NCBI GenBank assembly: GCA_910577995.1
Contig: CAJTND010000014.1
Coordinates: 1 to 34,075, forward strand
Source of the DNA: an uncultured Christensenella sp.
GTDB lineage: Bacteria; Bacillota; Clostridia; Christensenellales; Pumilibacteraceae
Direction of reading: 5' to 3'
DNA: 34,075 nucleotides
Under the pieces are notes generated by a model. It did no database searches. It was not told where the DNA came from and saw nothing but the letters and a program-made list of their open reading frames with translations. Below are positions 16,611 through 23,645 of the stretch, piece after piece. Positions within the stretch are counted from its first letter, which is position 1; the number at the start of each line of letters is the position of its first letter. Made by a program: the position numbers and the translations under genes.

Positions 16611-16669
16611 GCCCCTATCGGCACTTCGTGCCACTTCCCCCGAGAGGGGGAAGCGACGAGACGACGGGT
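16611..16669 (+). repeat. REP-like double-hairpin repeat, forward copy (reference unit)
   Basis: The unit reads GCCCCTATC, hairpin 1 GGCAC-TTC-GTGCC, AC, hairpin 2 CTTCCCCC-GAGA-GGGGGAAG, then GCGACGAGACGACGGG. Other copies keep hairpin 2 and replace hairpin 1 with other self-complementary sequences. The spacer 16554-17100 between the formate channel and the ABC genes is an array of these units in alternating orientation and contains no gene. Confidence 0.95.
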
Positions 16670-16683
16670 AATTGTAACGCCTT

Positions 16684-16738
16684 CGCCGCCCCCTTTTGGG
16701 GGAGGTGTCCGAGCGTAGCGAGGACGGAGGGGGCTTTA
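16684..16738 (-). repeat. REP-like repeat, inverted copy
   Basis: On the - strand it reads TAAAGCCCCC, GTCC...GGAC stem 1 (TCGCTACGCTC inside), then CCTCCCCC-AAAA-GGGGGCGGCG. This lines up with the forward unit at 25235, showing it is the same element inverted. It pairs with 16611 to form a mosaic of BIME type. Confidence 0.88.
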
Positions 16739-16782
16739 TGGTAAAGCAGGGATAGAACGGTAAAGCGATCGTTGCTATAAAA

Positions 16783-16845
16783 GCCCCTATCGGCACTTCG
16801 TGCCACTTCCCCCGAGAGGGGGAAGCGATGAGGCGACGGGTATGT
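16783..16845 (+). repeat. REP-like double-hairpin repeat, forward copy
   Basis: Identical hairpins to the unit at 16611. It is joined to the inverted copy before it by the linker TGGTAAAGCAGGGATAGAAC-GGTAAAGC. It begins a stretch that is repeated 207 bp further on. Confidence 0.92.
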
Positions 16846-16890
16846 GCGGCGCGGGGGAAGCGACGAGGCGACAGGTAATTGTAACGCCTT

Positions 16891-16945
16891 CGCCGCCCCC
16901 TTTTGGGGGAGGTGTCCGAGCGTAGCGAGGACGGAGGGGGCTTTA
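16891..16945 (-). repeat. REP-like repeat, inverted copy
   Basis: Same as 16684-16738, displaced by exactly 207 bp, showing a recent tandem duplication of the inverted unit, its linker and the next forward unit. Confidence 0.9.
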
Positions 16946-16989
16946 TGGTAAAGCAGGGATAGAACGGTAAAGCAATCGTTTATATAAAA

Positions 16990-17048
16990 GCCCCTATCGG
17001 CACTCCGTGCCACTTCCCCCGAGAGGGGGAAGCGACGAGGCGACAGGT
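16990..17048 (+). repeat. REP-like double-hairpin repeat, forward copy
   Basis: Third forward unit of the array, 207 bp after that at 16783. Hairpin 1 has one change (GGCAC-TCC-GTGCC, in the loop), so pairing is kept. Confidence 0.92.
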
Positions 17049-17116
17049 GTGCGATGTGCGATGGGAAGCGACGAGGCGACGTAATGTTGAGATATTTTCT
17101 AATCGTATTTTAATCT

Positions 17117-17143
17117 TTGACAAAGTTTTTACTAATATATACG
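17117..17143 (+). promoter_or_regulatory. Possible promoter of the ABC exporter genes
   Basis: A perfect -35 TTGACA is at 17117-17122. The -10 is ambiguous: TATACG (17138-17143) at 15-nt spacing, or a TATATA a little closer. A further TATACT ends 3 nt before the ATG. Any of these leaves a leader of about 0-13 nt without an SD. Confidence 0.45.
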
Positions 17144-17162
17144 GCGTATCATTTATACTGTT

Positions 17163-18083
17163 ATGGAAAAGATTTTGCAGATCGATGGGCTGAGAAAGTC
17201 GTTTAAGGATGTGCGCGCGGTCGACGGCGTATCGTTCGAGGTGAGGCGGGGCGAGCTGTTCGCTTTTCTCGGCGAGAACGGCGCAGGCAAGTCGACGAGC
17301 ATCAATATCATTTGCGGCATACTCGACAAGGACGACGGTAGCGTCGTCGTTTGCGGGCACGATATCGATAGGGAGCTCGGCGCGGTAAAGAACGATCTCG
17401 GGGTCGTTTTTCAAAACTCCGTGCTCGACAGGAAGCTGTCCGTCTACGATAACATCAAGTACCGAGCTGGGCTGTACGGCATTTACGGCGGCGAGTTCAA
17501 AAAAAGGTTTGCGGAGCTTGACGCGTTGCTCGGTTTGAAGCAGATAATGAAGCGGCCCGTCGAAAAGCTGTCGGGCGGGCAACGGCGGCGCGTCGATATA
17601 GCGCGGGCGCTGTTCCATCGTCCGAAGATACTTATACTCGACGAGCCGACGACGGGGCTCGATCCCGCGACGCGACGGACGGTATGGAACGTCATCGACG
17701 GTATGCGGCGGGACGAGGGGCTTTCGGTGTTCTTGACGACGCATTACATGGAGGAGGCTGCGGAAGCCGACTATGTAGTCATTCTCGATGCGGGAAAGAA
17801 GGTCGCCGAGGGCACGCCGCACGAACTCAAAGAGAAGTTTGCGTGCGATATGATAAGGTTTTACGGCGAGTCCGCCGCCGCGGAGGAGTATTTTGCGCGG
17901 CTCGGGAACGCTGTCAAGCGCGAGCGCGGGTATTTGCAGGTCGAGGTTGGAAGCACTGTCGAGGCGGCTAAGCATATTGCCGCCGCACCCGAGCTGTTTA
18001 CCGATTTCGAGGTCGTAAAGGGCAATATGGACAGCGTTTTCCTCAATGTTACGGGCAAGGAACTTTCGGAGGCGGCAGAATGA
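17163..18083 (+). CDS. ABC exporter ATP-binding protein (DrrA/CcmA-like)
   Basis: The cytoplasmic motor of an ABC-2 exporter. Walker A is GENGAGKST (residues about 39-47), the signature is LSGGQRRRVDIARAL (about 137-151), Walker B is ILILDEPTTGLD (about 158-169), and the H-loop His lies in FLTTHYMEEA. The C-terminal 90 residues form the extra domain seen in multidrug and lipid exporters of this type (DrrA family). At 306 aa it is of normal length. The start matches the family, but no SD precedes it. It overlaps the permease gene by 4 nt (ATGA), so the two are co-translated. The substrate is not deducible. Confidence 0.94.
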   Translation: MEKILQIDGLRKSFKDVRAVDGVSFEVRRGELFAFLGENGAGKSTSINIICGILDKDDGSVVVCGHDIDRELGAVKNDLGVVFQNSVLDRKLSVYDNIKYRAGLYGIYGGEFKKRFAELDALLGLKQIMKRPVEKLSGGQRRRVDIARALFHRPKILILDEPTTGLDPATRRTVWNVIDGMRRDEGLSVFLTTHYMEEAAEADYVVILDAGKKVAEGTPHELKEKFACDMIRFYGESAAAEEYFARLGNAVKRERGYLQVEVGSTVEAAKHIAAAPELFTDFEVVKGNMDSVFLNVTGKELSEAAE

Positions 18084-19030
18084 AAACGGCGGAGCTTAGG
18101 CGGTTCGGCGCGTTCGTCGCGCGGAATACAAAAGGCTATTTCAAAAACAAGTTCAACTTTTTCCTGTCGCTGATCACACCGCTGATACTGTTGGTGCTGT
18201 TTGTGACTTTTCTCAGGAACGTTTATATCGAGTCGTTTCGCGCGGCTTTCCCCGAAGGGTTTGCCGTCGATCCGAGGCTTTTGAACGGGGTCGTCGGCGC
18301 GTGGCTGATGTCGTCGATACTGAGCGTCAGTTCGGTCACGGTCGCGTTCAGCTCGAATATAATAATGGTCGAGGACAAAGTGAACGGGTGTATCAACGAT
18401 TTCCGCGTTGCGCCCGTACGGGGCACGACAATTTCCGTCGGTTATTTCGTTTCCAATTTTTTAGTGACGCTTTTGGTGATGCTCGCGGTGATGCTTATCG
18501 GGCATATTTATCTCGCCGCGGTCGGTTGGTATATTTCCGTCGCCGATACATTCATGATGATAGTCGACGTTGTGCTCGGCGTTTTGTTCGGCACGCTGCT
18601 CGCGGGCGTAGTGGAGAGCTTTATATCGTCGCAGGGCGGTATGTCCGCGGTGTCGGTTTTGGTGTCGTCCATGTACGGTTTTATCAGCGGCGCGTATATG
18701 CCGCTTTCGAGCTTTTCGTCCGGGCTGAGGAGCTTTATCGGTCTGCTGCCCGGCACGTACGGCATGAATATCCTTCGCAACCGCTATATGTCCGGCTATA
18801 TCGACGCAATGGCGGATGCGGGTCTGCCTGCGGAGGCGATAGACGGGATTAAGACCGGGTTCGATATGAAGCTCGAAGTATTCGGCGCGGACGTTTCGCT
18901 CGGCGCGGCTTACGGGATCCTGCTCGGCGCATGCGCCGTACTTTTGGCGGCGTACATTGCAATAGTTATCATAAAGAACAGGCGGTTGCACAAAAAGAGC
19001 GGCAACGGTAAGGCGCGCTCTGCGGCGTGA
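18080..19030 (+). CDS. ABC-2 type exporter permease
   Basis: The membrane partner of the ATPase just upstream. Of its 316 residues about six segments are hydrophobic: near 36-56, 74-98, 119-148, 155-180, 190-215, and the last near 273-298. This is the ABC-2 layout. A charged N-terminal stretch (FVARNTKGYFKNKFNFF) precedes the first helix, as usual for these permeases, and the ASP-like loop segments VEDKVNGCINDFRVAPVRG after helix 2 match the coupling region. The C-terminus is basic. It converges on the MATE gene with only 12 nt between stops, and no terminator is seen there. Confidence 0.9.
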   Translation: MKTAELRRFGAFVARNTKGYFKNKFNFFLSLITPLILLVLFVTFLRNVYIESFRAAFPEGFAVDPRLLNGVVGAWLMSSILSVSSVTVAFSSNIIMVEDKVNGCINDFRVAPVRGTTISVGYFVSNFLVTLLVMLAVMLIGHIYLAAVGWYISVADTFMMIVDVVLGVLFGTLLAGVVESFISSQGGMSAVSVLVSSMYGFISGAYMPLSSFSSGLRSFIGLLPGTYGMNILRNRYMSGYIDAMADAGLPAEAIDGIKTGFDMKLEVFGADVSLGAAYGILLGACAVLLAAYIAIVIIKNRRLHKKSGNGKARSAA

Positions 19031-19042
19031 GTTTGATTGCTG

Positions 19043-20461
19043 TTATAGGTCGGCGGAGCGTTGTTCCGCGTGGCTTTTGACTTCCGCTTCGCGGTTTTTG
19101 AATATCCGCGGGAATGTGATGAATATAGTCGTTGCGGTGATCGCGCCTGCGACGAAGTCGGCGATGCCTTCCGACATGTACACGCCCTTGAAACCGATGA
19201 AGTGCGTGAGCGCGAAGCACAGCGGTATGAGTATTATGACTTTTCTTATCACGGCGAGCAAGAGGGCGGAGCGTGCTTGACCGAGCGCGACGTTGACGTT
19301 TTGCAGGGTCATTTGCACGAAGAACATTATCGAACCCATGAGGAACAGCGGCGCATACGCTTTGACGATAGACGTTACGTCGGGGCTTGCCGAGAAGATG
19401 TAGGCGTATACCTGCGGCACGGCGAGCGAAATCGACCATATGACGGCGGCGAACGCGAACGCGATGAGCGTTACGTACACGATGCCTTTTTTGAGCCGCT
19501 CGGCGTTGCCCTTGCCGTAGTTGTAGCTGACGAACGGCTGCATGCCGTAGCCGAGCCCGTTGAGCGGTAGCGATATCAGTTGGAGCGCGCTGAGCATGAC
19601 GGTGAGCGCGGCGGTGTAGTCTTTGTTGCCGCCCGTCGATGCGTTGAGATTTATATTGAATACTATTTGTATGGCGCATTCCGTGACGGTCATAACGAAC
19701 GGCGTTATGCCGAGCGACAGTATAGACAGTATGCGTTTGCCGTTTGGCTTTGCGTCCTTGATGCGGAAGCGGAACAGACTTCTCTTGGAGAAGAAGAACG
19801 CGAGTATGCACGCGCACGACAGGGCTTGGGATATTATCGTTGCGAGGCTCGCGCCCTCTACGCCCATGCCGAGCGTGAATATGAATATCGGGTCGAGCGC
19901 GATATTTGCGACCGCGCCTATCGATACCGAGCACATCGCGATAAACGATCTGCCTTGCGCGGTAATGAACGGATTAAGTCCTTGCGCGAGCATTACGAAA
20001 ACCGTTCCGAGCGCGTAAATTTTCAGGTACGACGCGGCGAGCTCGACAGCCGACGGCGGACAGCCGAAAGCCGTTACTATTTGCTTGGAAAGAAAGTACG
20101 TCGCGATGCTTATGACTATGCCGACGGCAAGCAGCAGTACGAACGAGGTGTTGAATATCCTGTCGGCTTCGGGCTTGTCGTCCTCGCCGAGCTTGATGCT
20201 CGCGCGCGGCGAGCCGCCGAGCCCGACGAGGTTGGCGAACGCCTGTATTATGAGCGTGACGGGCAGTACTATGCCGAGCGCGGCGAGCGCGTCCATGCCC
20301 GAGCCGTCTATCCGCGCTACGAACATCCTGTCGACGACGTTGTATACGAACGTGATGAGCTGAGCTATGACCGCGGGTACGGTCAGCTTGAATACGAGCG
20401 GAAGTATTTTGCCTTTTTCGAGTTGTTCGGTGGCGTCTGTCGGTGTATGTTTGTCGGTCAT
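19043..20461 (-). CDS. MATE family multidrug/Na+ antiporter
   Basis: An inner-membrane efflux protein that exports drugs or metabolites in exchange for Na+ or H+. Twelve membrane segments fit within 472 aa. The N-terminus LPLVFKLTVPAVIAQLITFV followed by NVVDRMFVARI is the classical MATE opening, and GGSPRASIKLGEDD, ALNPFITAQGR-like (GLNPFITAQGR) and GLGYGMQPFVSYNYGKGN are MATE signatures in the two halves. The ATG is not preceded by an SD (CCCCCTAAAC directly upstream on the coding strand). The region further upstream is a direct repeat array. It is transcribed toward the ABC genes, and substrate cannot be assigned. Confidence 0.92.
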   Translation of the reverse strand: MTDKHTPTDATEQLEKGKILPLVFKLTVPAVIAQLITFVYNVVDRMFVARIDGSGMDALAALGIVLPVTLIIQAFANLVGLGGSPRASIKLGEDDKPEADRIFNTSFVLLLAVGIVISIATYFLSKQIVTAFGCPPSAVELAASYLKIYALGTVFVMLAQGLNPFITAQGRSFIAMCSVSIGAVANIALDPIFIFTLGMGVEGASLATIISQALSCACILAFFFSKRSLFRFRIKDAKPNGKRILSILSLGITPFVMTVTECAIQIVFNINLNASTGGNKDYTAALTVMLSALQLISLPLNGLGYGMQPFVSYNYGKGNAERLKKGIVYVTLIAFAFAAVIWSISLAVPQVYAYIFSASPDVTSIVKAYAPLFLMGSIMFFVQMTLQNVNVALGQARSALLLAVIRKVIILIPLCFALTHFIGFKGVYMSEGIADFVAGAITATTIFITFPRIFKNREAEVKSHAEQRSADL

Positions 20462-20502
20462 GTTTAGGGGGTATTGCTTTGTATATGGTGTATTAGGTGT
20501 GT

Positions 20503-20622
20503 CGATAGCCCGGCGGGAATACGCGCGGAGAGCGCGCGTGGACTTCGCGCTAAGCGCGAGCGTCTAACGAACCCTGCGCCGAATGGGGCGCGTCGGTCGT
20601 TCGGCGCGATGTTCGGCGCAAG
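20503..20622. repeat. 120-bp direct repeat, copy 1
   Basis: This segment is repeated without indels at 20651-20770. It contains short stems: CGCGC-GGAGA-GCGCG and TCGCGC-TAA-GCGCGA. The second stem keeps its arms in copy 2 while the loop changes to TAT. It is unlike the REP family elsewhere in the window. Confidence 0.9.
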
Positions 20623-20650
20623 GTGTATCCCGAGGATTTATACGCTTAGC

Positions 20651-20770
20651 CGATAGCCCGGCGGGAATACGCGCGGAGAGCGCGCGTGAACTTCGCGCTA
20701 TGCGCGAGCGTCTAACGAACCCCGCGCCGAAAGGGATGCGTCGGTCGTTAGGCTCTGTGTTCGGCGCAAG
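20651..20770. repeat. 120-bp direct repeat, copy 2
   Basis: Offset of exactly 148 bp from copy 1, about 90 percent identical by eye, with most differences in the right-hand third. It lies between the MATE gene and the tRNA-Arg terminator. Confidence 0.9.
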
Positions 20771-20784
20771 GGAATTCTCGCGGA

Positions 20785-20816
20785 AATATAAACCCCCCAC
20801 GGCTGAGCCGTAGGGG
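20785..20816 (-). terminator. Intrinsic terminator of the tRNA-Arg gene
   Basis: On the - strand, a 10-bp stem CCCCTACGGC / GCCGTGGGGG with loop TCA, followed by a T-rich tract (GTTTATATTT). It begins 4 nt after the tRNA CCA end. Confidence 0.88.
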
Positions 20817-20819
20817 ATT

Positions 20820-20894
20820 TGGTACTCCCGGCGGGAATCGAACCCACAACTGCCCCTTAGGAGGGGGCTGTTATATCCATTTAACTACGGAAGC
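20820..20894 (-). tRNA. tRNA-Arg (anticodon CCU)
   Basis: A 75-nt cloverleaf read on the - strand. The acceptor stem is GCTTCCG / CGGGAGT with two G-U pairs, discriminator A, and encoded CCA. The anticodon stem is GCCCC / GGGGC with loop CTCCTAA, giving anticodon CCU, which reads AGG. The T arm is GTGGG-TTCGATT-CCCGC. It has its own promoter and terminator. tRNA-Arg(CCU) is a common attachment site for integrases, but no integrase or repeated 3' end is visible here. Confidence 0.95.
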
Positions 20895-20921
20895 ATGAGC
20901 GGCGTTTTGCCGTGCCGTATT

Positions 20922-20950
20922 ATGATAGCATTTTTTAGTCGCGCGGTCAA
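20922..20950 (-). promoter_or_regulatory. Promoter of the tRNA-Arg gene
   Basis: On the - strand TTGACC, a 17-nt spacer and TATCAT, ending 27 nt before the mature tRNA 5' end. Confidence 0.8.
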
Positions 20951-20984
20951 GTGTTTTGCGCGTCGATGTTTTTCGTGCGGGCGC

Positions 20985-21013
20985 TTGTGTTTTTCGTGCG
21001 TTTGTGTTACAAT
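20985..21013 (+). promoter_or_regulatory. Promoter of the alpha/beta hydrolase gene
   Basis: TTGTGT, a 17-nt spacer and TACAAT. It leaves a leader of about 14 nt carrying AAGGAAG (21020-21026). It is back to back with the tRNA-Arg promoter. Confidence 0.7.
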
Positions 21014-21033
21014 GTTTTTAAGGAAGTGGTTTT

Positions 21034-21966
21034 ATGCAGGTTTGGATGATCGCTTTGATAGTTATAGCATGCGTTGTAGCGTTTTTCGCTCTTTTGGTAT
21101 TCGGCGGGGCATTGCTCGCCGTCAATATCGTTCTCGGGCGGCGGAGCAGGGAGACGTCGAATGTGTTTTCCGATAAGTACGGCATCGATCTCGGTTGGTT
21201 CGACGAGGTCAAGAATAGGACCGAGACTATCGAGATAGTCGCTTACGACGGCATCAAGCTCCGCGCATTGCATATCAAGCATGAGGACGGCGCGCATCGC
21301 GTCGCCGTTTTGCAGCACGGGTATTGCGCGTCGCCGCGCGCGATGCAGCCGTATGCCAAGATATTGTTCGACAAGGGTTACGATATCGTCATGCCGTCGG
21401 CGCGCGCGCACGGCATGAGCGAGGGCAAGTATATCGGCATGGCGTGGCTCGACAGGTTCGATTTTTCGCGCTGGGTGAAGCGCGTGATAGAGCTATACGG
21501 CGAGTCGGTCAAGATCGCCGTTATGGGCGTTTCCATGGGCGGCGCGACCGTCGTCGCTCTTGCCGGTATGCAACCGCCGCCGCAGGTCAAGTGCGTTATC
21601 GATGACTGCGGGTTCTCTTCGCAACGCGAGATATTTTATTCGTGCGTGCGTAAAGCACCGTTACCGAAAAGGCTGTGCGTGATGCCGCTCGCTTTGGGTA
21701 TTCGGCTTAAATGCGGCTACTCGTATCTTGATGCGGATATCGTTCCGTTCGCGCAGAAAATGGATATACCGGCTTTGTTCATTCACGGCACGGCGGATGC
21801 CTTCGTTCCGTGCGAGCATGGCAAGAAGCTTTACGAGGCTTGCGGTTCGTCCGATAAGAGCATTTATCTCGTAGAGGGCGCGGAGCACGTCGCGGCGTAT
21901 TCCCATGATAAAGAGGAGTATAAAAAGCGTTTGAGCGAGTTCGTCGATAGGACCGTCGGTGAATGA
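21034..21966 (+). CDS. Membrane-anchored alpha/beta hydrolase
   Basis: A serine hydrolase held in the membrane by one N-terminal helix (about residues 4-30). The alpha/beta-hydrolase triad is clear: the nucleophile elbow GVSMGG (about residue 165-170), the acid in HGTADAFVP (about 250) and the His in GAEHVAAY (about 288). The oxyanion segment LQHGYCASP is near residue 91. This layout fits the BEM46/YqkD-type proteins with DUF-like single-helix anchors. The natural substrate of this group is not known, so esterase or lipase activity is only a guess. The gene is a single transcription unit with its own promoter and SD and is followed by a repeat spacer and a terminator. Confidence 0.88.
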   Translation: MQVWMIALIVIACVVAFFALLVFGGALLAVNIVLGRRSRETSNVFSDKYGIDLGWFDEVKNRTETIEIVAYDGIKLRALHIKHEDGAHRVAVLQHGYCASPRAMQPYAKILFDKGYDIVMPSARAHGMSEGKYIGMAWLDRFDFSRWVKRVIELYGESVKIAVMGVSMGGATVVALAGMQPPPQVKCVIDDCGFSSQREIFYSCVRKAPLPKRLCVMPLALGIRLKCGYSYLDADIVPFAQKMDIPALFIHGTADAFVPCEHGKKLYEACGSSDKSIYLVEGAEHVAAYSHDKEEYKKRLSEFVDRTVGE

Positions 21967-22004
21967 GTATAAGCAGGGGCGGTATTCGGCGGATGCTGAC
22001 GTAA

Positions 22005-22070
22005 AGCCCCTATCGTCAACGCTATTGCGTTGACACTTCCCCCGAGAGGGGGAAGCGACGAGGTGTCGAG
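22005..22070 (+). repeat. REP-like double-hairpin repeat, forward copy
   Basis: Hairpin 1 is GTCAACGC-TATT-GCGTTGAC (perfect), hairpin 2 CTTCCCCC-GAGA-GGGGGAAG, then the GCGACGAGGTGTCGAG tail. Between this and the next copy lie degenerate tails. Confidence 0.93.
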
Positions 22071-22151
22071 AGTAATTACGGTCATAAAGAGGGATGAGAG
22101 CGACGAGGTGTCGAGAGGAAAAAGCGGCGAGGTGGCGAGCTTGGTCGTAAA

Positions 22152-22216
22152 GCCCCTATCGTCAACGCTATCGCGTTGACACTTCCCCAGAGAGGGGGAA
22201 GCGACGAGGTGGCGGG
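22152..22216 (+). repeat. REP-like double-hairpin repeat, forward copy
   Basis: Hairpin 1 is GTCAACGC-TATC-GCGTTGAC and hairpin 2 has a one-base change at the loop (CTTCCCC-AGAGA-GGGGGAAG). A copy of the second repeat family (GAGACTCTTCGCTTCGCTC-AGAGTGACAAAACGGG) follows at 22273-22308. The spacer 21967-22325 has no gene. Confidence 0.92.
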
Positions 22217-22325
22217 AGTAATATCGGTCGTAAAGAGGAATGAGCGCGACGAGGTGACGGGAGAAACAAAGTGAGACTCTTCGCTTCGCTCAGAGTGACA
22301 AAACGGGATAAGATAAACGCATGCG

Positions 22326-22348
22326 AAAAAGTCGGTAACGGCTTTTTT
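22326..22348 (+). terminator. Intrinsic terminator, left border of the phage module
   Basis: Stem AAAAAGTCG / CGGCTTTTT with one G-U pair and loop GTAA, followed by a further T. The A tract on the other side may let it work in both directions. It separates the hydrolase region from the phage genes. Confidence 0.75.
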
Positions 22349-22406
22349 GTTTGCCGTAAAACGGCTTGAAATTACGAAATTGTGTTTTTGTGTGGTAGCG
22401 GAATTA

Positions 22407-22436
22407 TTGACAGACTGTTGTCATCAATGCGATGAT
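22407..22436 (+). promoter_or_regulatory. Possible promoter with an overlapping inverted repeat
   Basis: A perfect TTGACA (22407-22412) with a weak -10 candidate GATGAT (18-nt spacing). TGACA-GACTGT-TGTCA (22408-22423) forms an inverted repeat over the -35 that could be an operator. The -10 is poor, so the call is tentative. Confidence 0.4.
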
Positions 22437-22469
22437 AAACTTCGCTCGAAAATAACAAGGAGCGATGAC

Positions 22470-22904
22470 ATGCTGCGTAGTGAGAGAAAGATAATAGACG
22501 GTATCATGCTTATACATCCGATGCTCGAGAAGCTGCAAAAGAAGATAGAGGACGAACAGGAGCGCGTTATCGCGGACATGATCTCGCCTGCGAAAAAAAT
22601 AGTCGAGGCGCTTTATGCGCTCGACGCTCGCAGGATAGATCTTTGCAATATCCATGTTTTATATTCGTTTATCGAGCAAGGGCTCGGCAGTTCTTTTTCC
22701 GTTTTGCTGAGCTGTGCGAAGGCCGGCGCGGACAGCGCGCTTTATAACAAGGCGCGGACATGCATGGAACGTGCGGGCTTTACTTTGGAGCGCGCAGGGC
22801 GGGAGTTCGAGTATTTGTTCAAACGGCTCGAACGTCGGCGCGCCGCCGTTCGCGTTGCGGGTGCGCCCGTGTTTGCTCGGGCGTATTACAGATACAAGCC
22901 GTAG
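22470..22904 (+). CDS. Unknown 144-aa protein at the start of the phage module
   Basis: I do not recognise this protein. It starts at ATG 22470, 7 nt after AAGGAG; an upstream extension of the same frame has no SD. It is mostly alpha-helical by composition, with a first half rich in Lys, Glu and Leu (MLEKLQKKIEDEQERVIADM, a possible short coiled coil), a central Cys-containing part, and a very basic C-terminus (RLERRRAAVRVAG). No membrane segment or enzyme motif is seen. Position just upstream of the terminase would suit a late-gene regulator or DNA-packaging factor, but this is context only. It converges with the SH3-protein gene, leaving 7 nt between stops. Confidence 0.6.
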   Translation: MLRSERKIIDGIMLIHPMLEKLQKKIEDEQERVIADMISPAKKIVEALYALDARRIDLCNIHVLYSFIEQGLGSSFSVLLSCAKAGADSALYNKARTCMERAGFTLERAGREFEYLFKRLERRRAAVRVAGAPVFARAYYRYKP

Positions 22905-22911
22905 CGGTCGG

Positions 22912-23556
22912 TCATTTTTCGCCTTTGGGTTTTCGGAACAGGTAAAACATGATGAACGGGACGGGCACGCACAGCGCGACGATAAGTATTATCGCGGCGG
23001 TCTTGGACATGGCTTTCGGCTTTTTTTCGGGTTCGGGCTCTGTACCTGTCGTGGAGTCGGGCTCTTCTTCTTTTTCTATGACGTTGGGCGGGGTGGGGTC
23101 GACGTTGACGTGCGCGTAGTAGCAGTATCCGCGGATATTGCCTACGGACACATAGTACCAGGTCTTGCCCGCGTCGGCGATGAGCTGTTCGCCGTCGATC
23201 GAGCCGTAGCATCTGCCCGACGTGCCGTTATCGAGCACGGCGGCTATCTCGGCTGTTTTTCTCGGCGCGGTGCGGAGGTTGACGGGCTGTCCGTCGTTGT
23301 CGCAGCGGAAGGTGACCGTTGTTTCGTATTTGGTGACGGGCGTATAGTCGACCGCTTGGACTTCGCTCGCTTTGACTAAGCCGACGAGGTCGTCATAGGA
23401 TACCGAAATAAAACCGTCGGGCGACGGAGCGTCCTGTTTCAGGCAAAAATAGCCGGCGGGAAGTCTTACCGTCGGTTCGAGTTCCGAGTTGTACAGCGTC
23501 GCACCGCTCGGCATCATCAGGAACGTCAAAGACGCGATCACTGAAATTAGCGTCAT
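22912..23556 (-). CDS. Surface protein with SH3-like domain and C-terminal membrane anchor
   Basis: The protein has an N-terminal hydrophobic stretch (residues about 1-17, a signal-peptide-like segment lacking the usual leading Lys/Arg), an extracellular part, and near the end a membrane helix (about residues 186-207) followed by a basic tail (FRKPKGEK). This gives an anchored protein facing outward. The middle, about residues 80-150, reads VTFRCDNDGQPVNLRTAPRK through GNIRGYCYYAHV, which is the pattern of a bacterial SH3 (SH3b) domain. A Pro/Glu-rich linker (TPPNVIEKEEEPDSTTGTEP) precedes the helix. No SD lies before the ATG; TACAAT ends 6 nt upstream. It is opposite to all the phage genes, so it may be a lysogenic-conversion gene or a host gene. 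Confidence 0.7.
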   Translation of the reverse strand: MTLISVIASLTFLMMPSGATLYNSELEPTVRLPAGYFCLKQDAPSPDGFISVSYDDLVGLVKASEVQAVDYTPVTKYETTVTFRCDNDGQPVNLRTAPRKTAEIAAVLDNGTSGRCYGSIDGEQLIADAGKTWYYVSVGNIRGYCYYAHVNVDPTPPNVIEKEEEPDSTTGTEPEPEKKPKAMSKTAAIILIVALCVPVPFIMFYLFRKPKGEK

Positions 23557-23645
23557 ACCGTAATTGTACGGCGCGGCGGCGCGAGAATATTATAAAGTTT
23601 TGGTGCGTTATGTCTTTATGTGTCGCACCGACGGGGCGCGGGGGA

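Noticed and set aside
16611..17048. CRISPR array
   Set aside because: Units are hairpins in alternating orientation with uneven, repeated spacers; there are no unique spacers or cas genes.
20820..20894. tRNA-Arg as attachment site of the phage module
   Set aside because: Its 3' end faces left, away from the phage genes, no integrase is adjacent, and no second copy of the 3' end is seen.
23610..23645. ATG 23610 as the start of the large terminase
   Set aside because: No SD precedes it; ATG 23646 has a G-rich SD and gives the typical N-terminus.
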